A DNA stretch of 64,000 bases from Castor canadensis (Eukaryota > Chordata > Mammalia > Rodentia > Castoridae), in the NCBI RefSeq assembly GCF_047511655.1, contig NC_133392.1, positions 90,823,042 through 90,887,041 of the forward strand, given 5' to 3'. The notes under the pieces were generated by a model. That model saw only the letters and a list, made by a program, of their open reading frames with translations, had not been told where the DNA came from and made no database searches. Below are positions 37,701 to 52,700 of this stretch, piece by piece (position 1 is the first letter of the stretch; each line of letters opens with the position of its first letter). The position numbers were made by a program, and so were the translations under genes.

Positions 37701-40700
37701 TTCTCAGAATATTGTTTGACATTCTCATCTTGCTCTTCTCTCTCTCTCTCTCTCTTTTGGGGGGAGGACCCCCACACTTGAGCCACACCTACAGTCAGTT
37801 TTGCTCTGGTTATTTTGGAGATGAGGGTCTCACAAACTGTTTGGCCAAGCAGGCCTCAAAATTCAGTCCTCCTGATCTCATCCTCCCAAGTAGCTAGGAT
37901 TACAGGCCACTAGCACCAGGCTGTCACTCTTAATTCTTCAAAGTACATAGTAAACCTGTAAGTGTCCTTGGAGGGAAGTATTTAGAGAACTTGCTCTTCC
38001 AAATTCATAAGCACCACTCTTTGTGAGATTGCACTCCAGTGCAGAGCCAGGCTGGGTGTCCTCAGGCTCCTCACTGTGCACCCAGTTATTACACAGCAAC
38101 CTGTTGGCACACTCAGCTCAAAGCTGCCTCTGCAGAACAGCGTGTTACAATGTGTCGCAGACCTTTAGGGATGCCCACCTGTAAGCTGCTGAGATCATAA
38201 ATTTTAAAATCACAAATGCAAGGAAGTAAAATAATTGCACTTTATTTTTACATATCAAAACATTATCTTCTCCATTGTTACTATATCAACGTTGACACCA
38301 GCTATGATTCTTAGTGGTTGTAAACTATCCTCCTTGAAAGATCAGCTTCATTCTTTTCTTCTGGGAGGCTGAGGCAGGGTCTTGCTATATAGCCCAGGCC
38401 CTGGGTCCCCCAAGTGCTGGGATTACAGGCATGTGCCAGCACATCTGATTGAAATACTTCCAATTCACTACAAGTTCTCCCCCCGTCCCCAGGCTTACCT
38501 GAACCCAGGGCCTCACGTTAGGCAAGTGTTCTAGCTCCAAGCTGCATCCCTAGCTCTGGTCTCATTCTTGTCCCCATGTCTGACCCTGATCTGCCAACAG
38601 TGACACAACTTTTTGCTGCTTAATTCCTGGCTACTTCACAGCTTAGTATAAATGGACTATTGATTCAAAACACATTCTTCGGATGAAATCTGAAAATTTA
38701 CAATCCAGCAGGAGAAAGGCCTAAAGCCATCAAAACTCACCTCAAATGTGTCGGCCAGCCAGTGTATATCAGTAATCACTTTCTTATGTCCACTTTCTAT
38801 TGAGGAGACCGCACAGTGTCTGATATACATAGCTTCTTTATTACTGTCTGGTTCAAGGAGAAACATAGGCTGAACAAAGGATAAAAGAAAAGGTTATATT
38901 TCACAGATCTGATGAGTGAACTCATACTTTATTTGTCATTCAAGTTAAAATTAGTAACTTGGAGATATATCAGTTCAAGGAAAAACATCAATTAGTGTTT
39001 CTAGATACCATATATTTAGGTGACAGGATCATCAACTTTCCTCTTTAGTTTAGTCTAAGATTTTATCTCTAAAGTTCAGAAGTATTATTGGCCCATCCCT
39101 AAAGAATCTATGGGATATCCCATTCTTGAAAAGTGTTTCTATGGGTTCACGGAAGACCACATCCTATCATTCCTTGATAATTAGACCTGTCAAGTATTAA
39201 AAACTGGAGCTGGAAGGGGTGTTCCATACAGTGGGTAAATACTGATTTAGAAGCTGAGGAATCTTGTCCCAGAACTCTTACAGAATCCACAGCCTCACAA
39301 AATTATAGTGCATTTTATCAGAAAGGATTGCAACCCCTTCATTTTATACATGAGAACACATCCACAAGTGAAGGCTTGGGAAATAACATTTTTTTTTAAA
39401 AGTGTGTCTTTGTTAAACTTAACCACTCTTCTTTCCTTCCTTCCCTCTTTCTTCTCCCTTCCCTTCCCTCCCCTCCCCTCCCCTCCCCTCCCCTCCCCTC
39501 CCCTTCCTCTTTTCCTTTTTTTTTTCTTGCAGTACTGGGGTTTGATCTCATGTCTCCTGCTTTGTAAGACAGGTGCTCTTTCACTTGAGCTACTCCACCA
39601 GCTGTCACATACTTTTCAGTAAAATTCTGAATGTAAGAAAAACTTTCAAGCAAAAAGTTACAGAAAGCTAACCTTGAGTGTGACTTTTTTACTTCTACTG
39701 CCACCCGTCTTAACGTTTTCTATGCGATCGGCATGTGCAGTGATATCCCACATGACAACCTAAAACAGAAGTAAATGTTACTACAACATTTTAGGGAAAT
39801 AGCTAATTGAGTCTTAACTATTTTTCTTCTTGTTCTTGTTCTTCTTTTTTCTTTTTTAAAGAAAACTATCAATATGCAGCCTGACAAATCAGTCACCTTA
39901 GGGAATAATCAAATCTACCTTATATCTTAACTTTTGGATGGCAACTTTTAGAGCAAAATACTAGAAAAGAACATTTTACTCTTTCTAAAAGTATCTCCAG
40001 CACTTTGATTTTTTGTGCTTGTGCCAATAGATTCTAATATTTTTGAAAATCTAAGAGAAATGTCATGTACTTTCCTTGGCTTTGGGGATTTCTCCCTCTG
40101 TCCTTGGAAATGTGTCATGATTATGGATGCAGCTGCTTTAGACCCAGGGGAAAATAGAATTTTCCAGATTTAAGTTCTTCAGAATTAAATACAAACACCC
40201 AATCCAAAACACTGAGAGGGGGATGGTAAGTGATGACATCAATTATAGTCAACCCAAATTTGTATATACCTGGATGGTAATTTTTTGAGAAATCAGAAAA
40301 GACATTTCAGTTCACAAAAATCTTAATGACATGCCAACGTTGCAGATGTATGACTGATTTTATTTTCATCATGTGCTTTCCTAAATATTCTAAAAGTTGT
40401 ATCAATTTTGACATGTATATGCAGGGTTTGGAGGATGAATGCATCATCAATATGACCCCAGTCATTGGTGAACAAAACTGAGGGAGAAATTTGTATTCCT
40501 GTTTTTTCTTTCTTCTTCTTCTTTTTTTTGATTCTGGATAAATGGGCATGGAAGATGCTGATATTTAAAATTTATCCACAAAGAAGTTTTTCTTAGCCAC
40601 ACACACATAAAAAAAATCACAACCCTTTTAATCATCAAACCCACTAGATCAAAATGAATTTAAATTTAGATTATAAAAGTGACTTTAAGATCTATGTGTT

Positions 40701-43700
40701 GTTTCAGTAGTAAACAGTATATTGGAGGCTAGGATCTGAACTTTATATAAATTAGATAAAAAGGAAAGACATATAGAGCAAACATGGCATCATATTACAT
40801 AAAGCCAATGATAAGTGTATGCTTTTATGTAAATTCTATTTAAATTTTGTATCATCGTCTACCTCCTGCCCTCAGGAAAACTTCAGAAGAGACCACTTTT
40901 CCAAGAGTATTGCTTGTATCTGTTGTTCAATGAATCTTAAACAATACGTGATTCTATTCAGCTACTCAAATAGATCTGCCTGAGTTTTGCTTCAGTTATC
41001 ATCACAGGGTTTCCCTGTGGACACCTCAAATGCTGATACCACGTCTTACACATCTTTCATCCCTCGTTCCTGACATGGTGACTACTACTAAGTTGGCCTG
41101 TCTTCTTCCTTCTGCTAAATTGAGTCCTTAAGTTCAAAACATTACCAAATCAAAACTTATTACAGAGCATTATCTACATTAATGAATAACTAAAAATATT
41201 CATAAGTACCTGCCCATTTATACAGCCTCCAGCAATGATATTAGGGTCACTTGGACAGAACTTAAAACAGAAGATGTCATCTGGGCTCTCCAGCATTAAC
41301 TTCAGTTGACCCACAAATTCAAGAAAGAGTGAGAAAAACCTATGAACATCACGTGTATAAAATGATGTTAAGGCAGTTAAAACTCTAATTTTACAGCTAT
41401 CCAGAAGCAATATGCATTCCATTCCATTCACAGAGTTTGAACTGGATTGCAAGGTACTTTCATGGACTTTGATCATGGACCTTAGCCATACTTGTTAGAG
41501 AGGGTACGCTCTCAAGTGGACCCAGCCTTCCCCTGTCACTGACCCAGAGGGTATGTAATTACTGGGGCGTGTTACGATTTTTCTAAATATAAAGATGTAA
41601 TTACCATTTCTGAAAAGTGTGGAAAGTAAGTGTTGTAAGGGCAGGACATTTGTCTGGGACCCTTGCTGTACATCTAGCCCATCACTTAAAAAATTAATCA
41701 AATGAGAGAATATGGAGTTACTGCTGATGATAATATCCCAAAAGTGTAAGCTTTAGTTTTGTTCAAATTGAATAATGACAAGGTCTGCATTCAGAAGTTA
41801 TAACTTTTTAAGGGTTTACAACACTAATTATGTGATTACTAAAAAAAAAAACAATTAAAAATACATAAGAAAGTAGTATTTGAGAATTTTAGGCTATGTG
41901 GGTAACTCACACTCATTACCTGAGGATGTATGGGATCCGAGAAACTCCAGAAAAGAATCAGTGATGGCTGCAGCAATAATTTACCAGAAAAGTGGACTCT
42001 GTCTTCATAGCAGAGTCGCACAGCCACTGACACAGCTATCAGCCCTGAGTGAAACACAAGCAGAAATTAAAATCAGCCACAAATGAACAAGAAGTGCTAC
42101 CAGCTTGTGCTTGTCTGGGTAATAGACTTAATACAAGAGCCACGAGTCATGTGGCTACTTGAAATGTGGCTGGTCCAAATCAAGATGATCTGTTAATATA
42201 ACACAAACAGTGAGACTTCAAAGATTTAATAAGGGAAAAAATGTTTGTTCTTCTTCCTCTTCTTCTTTTTTAAGAGAAAAAAGGGCCAGTAGAGAGTGTG
42301 GGGAGGAAGAAAGAGGGCAAGGATCTCTTTATGGTTGCACCTCCACACATTTCTGCTTCCCTCCCTGCTAGCTCCTGAGCTCTTTAAAAGAGATGTGTTT
42401 CCTGTCTTGTCCATACAAAAGCAAGACTATTTCTGGCATTCCTTCTCACCATAGATAGTTGGGTGCCATGAGACGCAGGTGATCATTTTCTCCGTGGGAC
42501 TGTGAAGGTCAGTAAAGGACTGGTACTCCTTAAGGTGGGTATCTGTTTTGTCCCCAAAGATGCCTTCTTCTTCTGCCAGGGACTTCCAGTCATCGATAAA
42601 TGTGTTCATGATTTCATTTTGTTGCAGAGCTATTTCAACACTGTTTCATTTTAAAAATAAAAGCAATTAAGGTATTGGACTTTAGTAGTCAATGATATGA
42701 TGATTTTAGAGCTCTTCATTTATATTGAACAAAAATTAATAATTCTCAATTACATTTGCTAATATATGATTTGGTAATATACATGGTAATAATAATGATT
42801 CATCCCAGGTGAAATAAAAAAACTGTGGTGATGTGCTCCGAGAATTTGTTTCAAGAACTTCCCCTTCAGCTGCTTGTAGTGCCTGAGCAACTTCATGGTC
42901 TGCCTCAGTTTCCAAGGCAGGGCTGTGCCCGCTGCAGGCAGTGACTGTGCAGGCACACCAGGGATGCCAGGCCCTGGGCAGATCTGCCTCTAACAGGCAG
43001 TCTTTGCTCTGGAGACCCTGTTGAGTAGGCTGAGAATTTGTCTGAAGGTGCTAAACCTGCTGCTTCCTCCTCCTCTATTATTCTCAGTGCAAGACTTGGA
43101 AACCTCTGCTGCTAACGTCCTCAGTTACTGCCTGGAAAGTCCAAGCTTATGAGAAAGGAAGTTTTCTTAGGCATGATCAGTACCAAATGGTCACCTTTAC
43201 TAAACGAGACTAGCAAGCTTTGATTTAACCTTGTTCATGTATAGTACATTCACAGTCTGAGCTTCCAAGTTTAAATTCAATTTCAAGTACAAATATTTGT
43301 AGCATTCCCAAAATCTTATTTCTTTCTGTTTTTGACTGAGTGAGAAAGGTAGTCTAGTCTCAAGAGAGAAGGTATAGACAAGGCTTTTGCTCTGGGTTCC
43401 TAATTTCGCCCTCTCGCCCAGAACCCAGAAGTAATTCACAAGGGAGAAGAGATAGCCCCTTCTTCTGGTTTCCGGTTTCTCCATTTCCAGAAACCTTTTG
43501 TTCTAGGGAGTAATGAATTGGAGGCTAGCAACGAGTAGCCTCATTTCTTAACCCACAAGTCATTGCTTTGTGAATACCTTTGAAGTTCCTCCTTCAAAAC
43601 CATTTTCTTCTTTTGCAAATAATATTTCTCTTAGGTTTCAGATAAAATTCTATGAGCAAGAAAAGTTTTTCTTTCCAAACAAAGTCAAGCTTATATTAGT

Positions 43701-46700
43701 TTAAAATATAAATCAGTTTTAAAGTTGGAGGAAAAGCAGTGATATAAATGTGGGTTTCTTATTATTCTTTGGACAATGCTATTATAATGTCTGTGCCAAT
43801 TTTCTTCTTTCTTCTTATGGTTCTGGCTTCTGCTTCCTATACCTCAGGGAGGGGTTTAAAAAGCAGTTTTCTATTGTTTACTTTGTAAGCATGACAACTG
43901 AAAGGGAAGAATAAAAGCCCAAGTCTCAAGATAATACACAATGTGAATAACTGAGAACAGACTATAGGCCACTTAGTTTGAACATTATTTCCCCACAAGA
44001 TCTAGTTTTCCCTAGAAACTGATCGTATGTAAAGAGACTTCTCATTTTAATGTTCTTATCAGGAAAAATTTCAAGGACTCACTAATTTTGATTTGGGGTT
44101 TGTGGTGTGTACCCTGCTGTGTTATGATTCTTGTGAAACTAAGTAAATTAGTATTTGAACTATGACTAATATTGCCATGCTTTGACTTCACCAACTCCAT
44201 TTTTTAGCTTTTCCCTATAATTCAAGTTATAGCTGAGCCAAGGTTGACATCTGGAAGCTGAGATAAGATTCCATTTGAAACTGTAAACACCAGTGTCTTC
44301 AGACACATCTCTTTGTGACTTCGCTGAGCTTTGGCTGCCTGAGGCTGTGCCTGAGCCAACAGTCCTTTGCTTCATTGCATTCTGGACCTGTTCAAGTGTC
44401 ACCTTGAAGAGCCTGATATCCTGGACCATTTAGGCAACTTCTGTGCAAGCACGGAGTTTGGTTTGTAACTCGCACTTTGTGCTCAAATAATTTTCTTTTA
44501 CCCATTTCTGCCTATATTTTCATATTTTTTTAATTTATTTTGCTTTTGTGTGCTTTGCAGTAATTGATTAATTTGGGAACTACCTTTGCTTCACTTGACT
44601 TGTCATCGATGAAAGATAAAGAGGCCGCCCCTCTTGGAGGAATTATAATTCTTGAGGCTAAAATTGTCAGGGAACCAGACCACCCTTCTCAGTCCAGTGC
44701 AACATAAAAAGAAGCCCTAAGTTTCTCCCTTCCTTTTCACTGCAGTGTGCACTGTGCAGTGAATTTTTGAATCAGGTTTTCTCAAGGCATAGGTAACAGC
44801 TTCTGAGAATTGTTAGAGTTTTTAGGAAATTTAATTCAGTCAGAAAGAATGTTATTTTCTTAAAAGTAAAAATACAAATGTTTAACCTGGACATTTAACT
44901 TGATCACCACATTTTAATCTGGGGAAGAAATGGAAACCAACCATTGGGAACAATTGGTAGACTTGTCCACTATTGGTTCCACTTCTCTGAACTCTGATAT
45001 CAGCTTGATGAGTTCTTGTCAAGCTCTTTCTCTCGTTTGGAAGCCCAAGGACTCTGCCCAGAGTCCTAGTACCAGCCTGGGGGCAGGGGTGGTTGTTTCA
45101 AAGATATCTCTTTCAGAGCCACCAAGAGTGACAACAACACAAGAGTTAGCACTATACCCCAAAAGTGCATTTGAATTGAATCAGGTTCTATTCGTAAGGA
45201 TATTTTTTGCAAATACTTTCATCATAATATCATCTTTAACAGCCACCAGCATTTCCATCCTCATTATCCTGTAAGTTGATGAAGCTAAGAAGGAGAGTGG
45301 AGAAAAGCCTTTCATAAAAGAAACCATGGTAAATACAATACAGGTTGAGCATCCATAATCCTGAAATGCTCTAAAATATGAAACTTTTTGTGCATACACA
45401 TAGACACCACAAGTAGAAAATTCCATACCACCAAACTCTGTTTCAAGCACAAGATTATTAAAAAATATTGTACAAAGTTGGGATGGGTGGCACACTTGTG
45501 AGTCTGAGGTAGAATTGTGAGTTTGAGGCCAGCCTGGACTATTACATGAGAGACTTGATTTAATGCTCTCCCTCCAGTTGTATAAAATTACCTTCAGACT
45601 ATGTGTATCAGAAATATGTGAAGTATAAATAATTTTGTGCTTAGACTTGGGTCCCATCCTCAAGATACATCATTGCATACATGTAAATATTCCAAAATCT
45701 GAAAAAATACAAAATCTGAAATCAAGCCTTTTGAAAAAGGAATTGTTAATTTGCAATTAGAAAACATTCTCACTCATTCATTTGTCCATTCATGCCTATC
45801 TGATAACTGTTTTCTTTCTGTCTAGATGCCATATAGAAGATTGTTTATGAGGACCTATTATTATAAATAAAAACACATTTTATGTTTTATACAAGTTTTT
45901 ACCTTGTGGACACATTGTTGAGAAAATCAACCACAGACTTGGATTGTCCAAGTTTTTCTTTTTCCTCTTCTGAGAATTCTCTTGGATAATATTGTGTAGT
46001 AGCGTTTTTAGGATATGCCCTATTACATTACAAGAAAATTGAATACCAAAAATTAGGTAAAAGAAAAGCAAGTATATAACAAGCATAAAAGTATAAAAGT
46101 TTGATTCTGTGGCAGTGATGTTACGATATTTATATTAAAATTCTATACCTTGAATTTTTTCAAGAAAATTGGTACTACCAAAGTCTACATGTATTTCTCT
46201 CCAACATAATCAAAAAAGGTCTTATTTTTATTTAGAAATCATTAAAAAATATAGAAAAGGTATGAAAGAGTATAACTAAAAGAGAACTCCTATATACCCT
46301 TCACTCTGAGTCATCCATTATTAACATTTTCACATGTACTTTATTATGCCTTCTGTTTTCATTTCATTAAATCACTATTTCTTAATCAGCACTATCCATC
46401 CCACTCCCTCAGGGAACATTTGTCAATGTCTAGAAACAGTTTTAGTTGTCACAACTGGGAAATTCCACTGGAGTCTACTAGGCAGAGCTCAGAGATGGTG
46501 TTAAACATCCTATAAAGCAAAGAAAGTCCTTCCACAGCAGAGAATTACACAACTCCAAACATCAGTTGTGTTGAGGTGAGAACCTTAAAAATGCAACACT
46601 AGGAGCAGCTACATTTAGGCAGCAATGAAAGCCTGATTTCTGAGAGAAAGCTGTTCCTTCCAGTCTGCTGCCTGGGCTTGCCTGTACCACGAACGTAACA

Positions 46701-49700
46701 CATGGCATTGCACCTCTGAGCTTTACAGTCATTCTCGCTCACCAAACTGGCTGAGCCCTTGATCCCTAGGCTGTGAAGCTAGGAAATGGCAGATGGCATA
46801 ATTGTTATCAGTGTAGACTCTAACAACAGGCTACCTGGCTTGGAAGCATGGTTCTATGGCTTATTAGCCATATGAACCTGAGCTAATTATGTAACCTCTT
46901 TGTGCCTATTTTCTATAAATGCAATTCTTAAAGCACCTAGCTCACAGGGGCATTGTAAAGATGGGGTGTATTAATACATACAAAGCTTTGAAAAGAGTGT
47001 CTAACACATTTGAAGTGCTCATTAAAATATAATGTATTTAATCCATGTGTGTTGAACAAGCATCAGTTAATTATCTCTGTGAGTGGCAATTGTATTTAAT
47101 AGAACAATTCTTTTTTTGTTTGCCTAGATCAGTATCCATGGTATTGGAACCACAGAGACTTGGGTTCAAATCTTATTTTCACCTTTTGACTTCTACTCTC
47201 CAGGTTGGAATAGTACGAAATATATGGTGCTTGTGGTTTTATTAAAGTAGCAACATAATGAAGAATCATTCTTATTTTTTTAAATATGATTTGTTTTACT
47301 GCTTCTCAGCAAACTCTTCATTATTGCTTCAATTTAAATTATGTCCTAAACATTGAGTTTTCATTTTTAACCTTTCTTTGCCTCAGTTTCTCTAATGTAA
47401 AATGGAGATAGTGTCTCTTTCAGATTGCAGTTGTGAGGACTAATTAAGTTGGCATGTGTACAGCACTTAGAAAAACACCTAATATTGTGTCAGCCCTGAA
47501 AGCATTTGCTTCCACCGTCAGTACTCTTTGAGGCTCATCTTTGAGTTTCATGGCATATTCCATCATAATCATGTATCATCTCTTCTTCACCTTAAACCAG
47601 TGACCTCTCCTAACTTCCTAATCTTAGGAAGAGGTACAAGCATTCTCCCAGTCATCTATGTTTGAACCATTCAAGTTCCTTTTGATTTTCTTTTTCATTT
47701 TGTGAGTTAAGACATGATCTCACTTCTGATCTATTTGCTTTCTCTCTATATAAAAACAGTCATTACTGTTATTAATCAACATTCATTGAGAGCCTACTAC
47801 ATCCAGCCTCCTATGGTTGGGGTCTTGCTGTTAGAGGTTCACTGTCCCTTCTGAGTCAATGTACTGAGCCTACCTGAATATTCTTGGGACTTGTCCATGT
47901 AGGAACATAGAAGAAATTTCTGGCTGTCTTAGCTTAGAAATTTGACTCAAATTCCAAGGTTCTTTGGTACTAAAATATCACCTCTCTCCTTCCTATCTTG
48001 CTCTTGCTTCTTAGTGTTTATGGATCTTTGATGTTTTCATTCCCTCCAGGACTCAACTAGAAATCCTTGCCTTTCTCTTTATTTCCTGTGGTTCTAGTCT
48101 ATCAATTTATCTGCTTCATTGGTTTCTGGTCCATTTCTTGGCCCAACCTTTAGAGTCTGTGTATATGTGTCCTGACATTAACATTGCACTTCCATGGTTT
48201 CTGACTTTTTGGTATTGTACCCAATGTTTCTGACCCTCTGGTCATGAGCTCTCTTACTGTATATTTCATAATTTTTCTTCTAACACTGAACTCAAGTGCA
48301 TCATCACATTATACATTTTTCCTTAACTTCATCCTTTTCCTACTACTTTCTTTGCTTCGTTCATTTTTTCCCTTCAAATATAAAGTACATGCCAGGAATA
48401 ATCCTAGAATTTAGAGATATAGCAGTACAAAAAGTACAAAGTTCCTGTCTTTTGGACCTTAAATTCTGACTAGGAATGGTAGAAGAGAGACAATGAAAAG
48501 TACATATGAAACAATGATAGCACCACAAAGAAATCGAGTAAAGGAACAGCTAGTATTGGAGTTCTTGTTCTCATAGAGGGCTGTCAGGAAATGCTTCATG
48601 TAAATAAAGAACTGAATGAAGGAGGGAAGGAGCCAGAAAGATATCTGGGGAACGGCATTCTACATAAAGGAACTGTAAGTATAAACATACCAGGCATGAG
48701 CATATGGAGATCAAGGAATGAGGAAGCCAGTGTGGCTGGACTAGATGAGCAAGGAGAATTATGAGAAATGAGGGCAGAGAGACAAAAGGGACCTGGCCCA
48801 TAGGTTCCTTCAGGATGGAAAACCACTGGAAGGCTTTGCCCAGTGACATGATCTGGCTTACATGTTAACAGGATTACTCTGGCTGTTATGAAGAACAGAA
48901 AGTAGAAGGGAAAGGCTGGAGAGTAAAAGCCCAGTTAGAAGGGGTTACAATAACCTGAGCAAGAGATGATGATGGCTTGGCCCAGGGTGATAGCTGTTGA
49001 CATGTTTTGAAGACAGATTCAACAAAATCCAAGTTTTCTGGTCTGAGTAATTAGAAGACTATCATTACCCTATACTGAAATGAGGAAGATTTGGGAAGTT
49101 TGAAGTTTGGAGGTTGAAACCAAATTTGTTGCTGGGCATTTAAACTTGAGATACATTCAAGTATGCAGATGAATAATTGAGTGTTGAGTTCAGGAGAGAA
49201 ACTGAGGTTGAATATGTAGAATTTGGATTCATCCAGTAAATAAGATGGCAGGATATACTACAGGACTAGACAGAGTCTAAATCTAGTCAGAGAAAAGATG
49301 AAAAGGACCTGGGGTCTTCAAATGTTTAGAAACTAGGAAGAAGAAAGTCCAGTAAAAGATTGAGAAGGGGCTTCTGGAGAGTTAGGTGGTGAACAATACA
49401 TGTTGTCTGTAAGTCAAATGAAAAAGTGTTTCAAGAAAGAGAAATAATCAGTCTTGCAGCTTACTGAAAAGCTGAAGTAAGAGTAAAAATGGATCACTGG
49501 ATTAGGTGATTAGAAACCTTGTTAAGACTGCTTGGGATGGGCTCAAGACAGAGTGGTAGAAGAGAAAGTGGATTATATAATGTGGACAACTGCCATGAGG
49601 AGTTTCATCACAAAGAAAAGCAGAGACATCAGGTAATAGCTGGAGGAGCCAAGCTATTGTTTGTTCATTTTAATGGTGCAGTTTATAGCATTTTATAAGT

Positions 49701-52700
49701 ACAAAATGCTTTATTCCTTCTTCTCTGTTTGTTGCCACCACCTAAATTTGGACACCTGTCACAACAGGTTCCCACCTGGCCAATCTCCTCAACTCTAGGC
49801 TTGCCCTCAATCCATACTGCCTGGATCACCTTATCTTAATAGATTTATCACCCTGTCTCTCTGTTGTCAAAATTTCCTACTGTCTGTTACCTCATCATGG
49901 AGGAAAGAGGACTTTAGATACCATCCCAAGGACTTTGGATGGATGCATCTTTGTAAATAATGAACCAAACAAGAAAACTAGCAAGTAACAGAGAGTCAAA
50001 TAAGAAATGTAGACAATGAAGTAAGACAATCTGATTTAAGGTATAAAAATGGCCACTTATAGAGTCATTAGAAGGCAATGGTAATATTCCAGGTGAGAGA
50101 TGGCCAGCACTGAAATCACTAACAGCATCACTAATTTCCCTCACTCCATAGTCTTTATAATTATATCTCATTTTAAAAGACTTTTAAGGACATTATTGAG
50201 TATAATTAGATCTTCCTGAATTGAAGAATTGTTGTGTGGAGATCTATGCCATTATGTCAATCCATTTTTATTTGCTATAATTATCTCTCAAAATTATCAT
50301 GGAAGGCATTAGAGTTTACGGTAAGGGAAAAATAAATATAAACCCATCTCACACTTACCATTTTGTCTGAGTACTTGTGTCCTTGACTTGGGGGATTACT
50401 TGCATACCAACATCTTTCTCAAGTTGTTTAAGGGTAAAATTTTTATCTGGGTAGGCTGTACATTCAATGTAGGCATCTTTCACATGGGAAGCATTTTGGT
50501 CACTGAAGGTAACTGGTGCACCAAATTCACATCGTTTTCGAGAAATCATATATGTAATCTGCAACACATGTAAACAGGCAACATAAGTAAGGTAACCTAA
50601 TGAAGTCCCTGAAGGAAAATGGTGGATGTGTGGTAGGTAGCATTGGTACCATGCCCATATTCTCTCAGATTCCTTTGTACACCTTCTATGGTCAATTCAG
50701 CTCCATGTGCTTTCTATTCCCATGGGCTATACCCATCACTCCTCTTTGGAGGACTAAGCACTACCAAGATCATGTTGCCTGCAGGTACAAAGAACAGAAA
50801 GTGACTGGCAGTTTGCATCTTGACCACTGGTGGACTGGTAAGAGGTATATGGAAGCCTCCTTCTTCTCATGATGTTCTCTTTGAATTTCTGACTACCTAT
50901 GGCCATTTTCTTATAAGGGCACCAGTTGAGTTGGATTATCCCATTCCAATGTAACCTCATTTTAGCTGCTTGTACCTACAATGACCCTATCTCTAAATAG
51001 GGTCACATTCTGAGGTACTGGAGTTACGACCTCAACATATCTTTTTGGGGGACAGATTCAATCCATAACACCCACCTAAGAAAATGATCATTCTCCTATT
51101 AAAGAAAAACAAAATAAAACAAAAAAAAACTACCCCCCATGTCACATACAGCAAATTTTTTGGATTCCTCACCAATAAATGTTGCTCAGCTCTAGGGAGG
51201 TAATAACCGGAGATCATATTTAAGCTTCTGACCTGCCTTGTAGACTCCTTAACTGATTCTTCCTCAATTTCTTTTTCACTGCCCAAAGAAACCCATGGTT
51301 TAGAGACAGGTGGATTGTAAACATATACATCTTCAGGAACAAGTTCTTTATGTTCTTCCTGTTCTTCTGGGACTTCTGGAGGCTAGAGGAAAATAAGTGC
51401 ATGCTAAATATCTGACCAAATTTAGGTTTCTAGCCACATGTACATATTTTGCAATAAACTTTACTTTTATATAAATTTGCTAAGCAGTTCCTATTTGTCC
51501 TTTGTCAGTTCGTGCTCTTGAATTTACGGGAAGTAAACTAAGCAAAAAAGGGAAGAATAGAGAATGAAAAAGAAAGAGACATCAGGATATAGAAAGAAGA
51601 AAAGAAAAAGGAGAGGAAAAAGCAAATAATACATGATAAGAAAATAGACTGCTGGTTTTGACAGTAAAACATAAAACTTAAAGAACAGAAGTAGTCCACA
51701 TTTGCTGTGTCCTCTCTCACTGGGCCAGGGAAGGGCAAATGAGTAGAGTGTCTGCCACTCTGAGATGTTTGATACAGTTCAGCCTCTCATTTACTGCTCA
51801 CCTATGTGAGATACCAGAAGCTGACCTGGGTCCAGGGATTCTGCCTTCCCCTGCCCTTGCAGGCACCACTTTCTTCCAGCAATCAACTCTTGCCCAGGTG
51901 TGGGATTTGCTTACATTTAAATAGTTTTCCTTGCCCTCTTCAGTTCCAATAAGATAAAAGTTAAGTCCAAACTTGAAGTCTTTGTCATAAACAAGCAGAA
52001 GCTCATCTCCAGGATATTCCTGTGGAAATATAATATTTTTAAAAGGTTACTGTTCAATGGCAATTCAATTTATTCATGCTGACACAAAATTGGTATTTCT
52101 CTCATCAACCAGTCCTAAGAGATAGTGCTAACACCAAACTGAAAAATTATTTGATTAATTTAAAAAGCTCTTTAAAACACAATGGGTCCAGGGAAATTTA
52201 CCATAAATCTTATTTCTAACAGGAAGAGAGAAGCAATATTTTTATTTGGTAGTGTGCTCCACAGCATGTTTGAGACAAATAACAATCAAAATTATGAATT
52301 AAATTGTGGAGAGCAGATTATGAGAAGCCTGTAAGAACTGGACATAAGCAAGGTAAGATGCAGCTCAGCTGCTTTTCCTAAGATGTTTATCTTTAGGCAG
52401 AGATTGGCACAGCCCTGAACACAGAAGGGGAAGGTGCAGAGCAGCTGCTTCTCCTAAGTTGTTTATGTTCAGAGAAGCAGGAACACAGGTTTCTCCTGTT
52501 ACAATGTCATGCCCCTCCCTGAGAACTGCTGCTCCACCCTGTTTACAATTGGGTATAAAAGACTGGGTGGGGGGGTGTTTTGCCTTTGCTTTGAGGCTTT
52601 CAGCTTTTGGATGAAGTGAGGCTTTTTGGTGTGGGAGCTTTTTGGAAGAGAAAAAGGATTGCTGAAGGGAAAAGGAATGCTGAAGGGAAAAGAATTGTTA

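Larger units (their letters stand above)
35373..38740 (-). other. DNAI3 intron with SINE cluster
   Basis: The G-rich repeat and SINEs at 36126-38557 are listed separately. 35373-36125 and 36949-37734 (strongly AT-rich) hold nothing recognised. Confidence 0.55.
39760..45902 (-). other. DNAI3 introns between exons 9 and 5
   Basis: Unusually free of recognisable repeats from 39760 to 45339 apart from short T-rich runs; exons 6-8 lie here. The frames at 43200-43484, 44166-44429 and 44930-45274 show no motif. Confidence 0.55.
46020..50358 (-). other. DNAI3 intron with MIR and L2 relics
   Basis: 46020-46824 may include a faint LINE piece (46290-46345). 47496-48369 and 49241-50358 show no gene; parts resemble decayed L2. 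No recent insertion. Confidence 0.5.
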
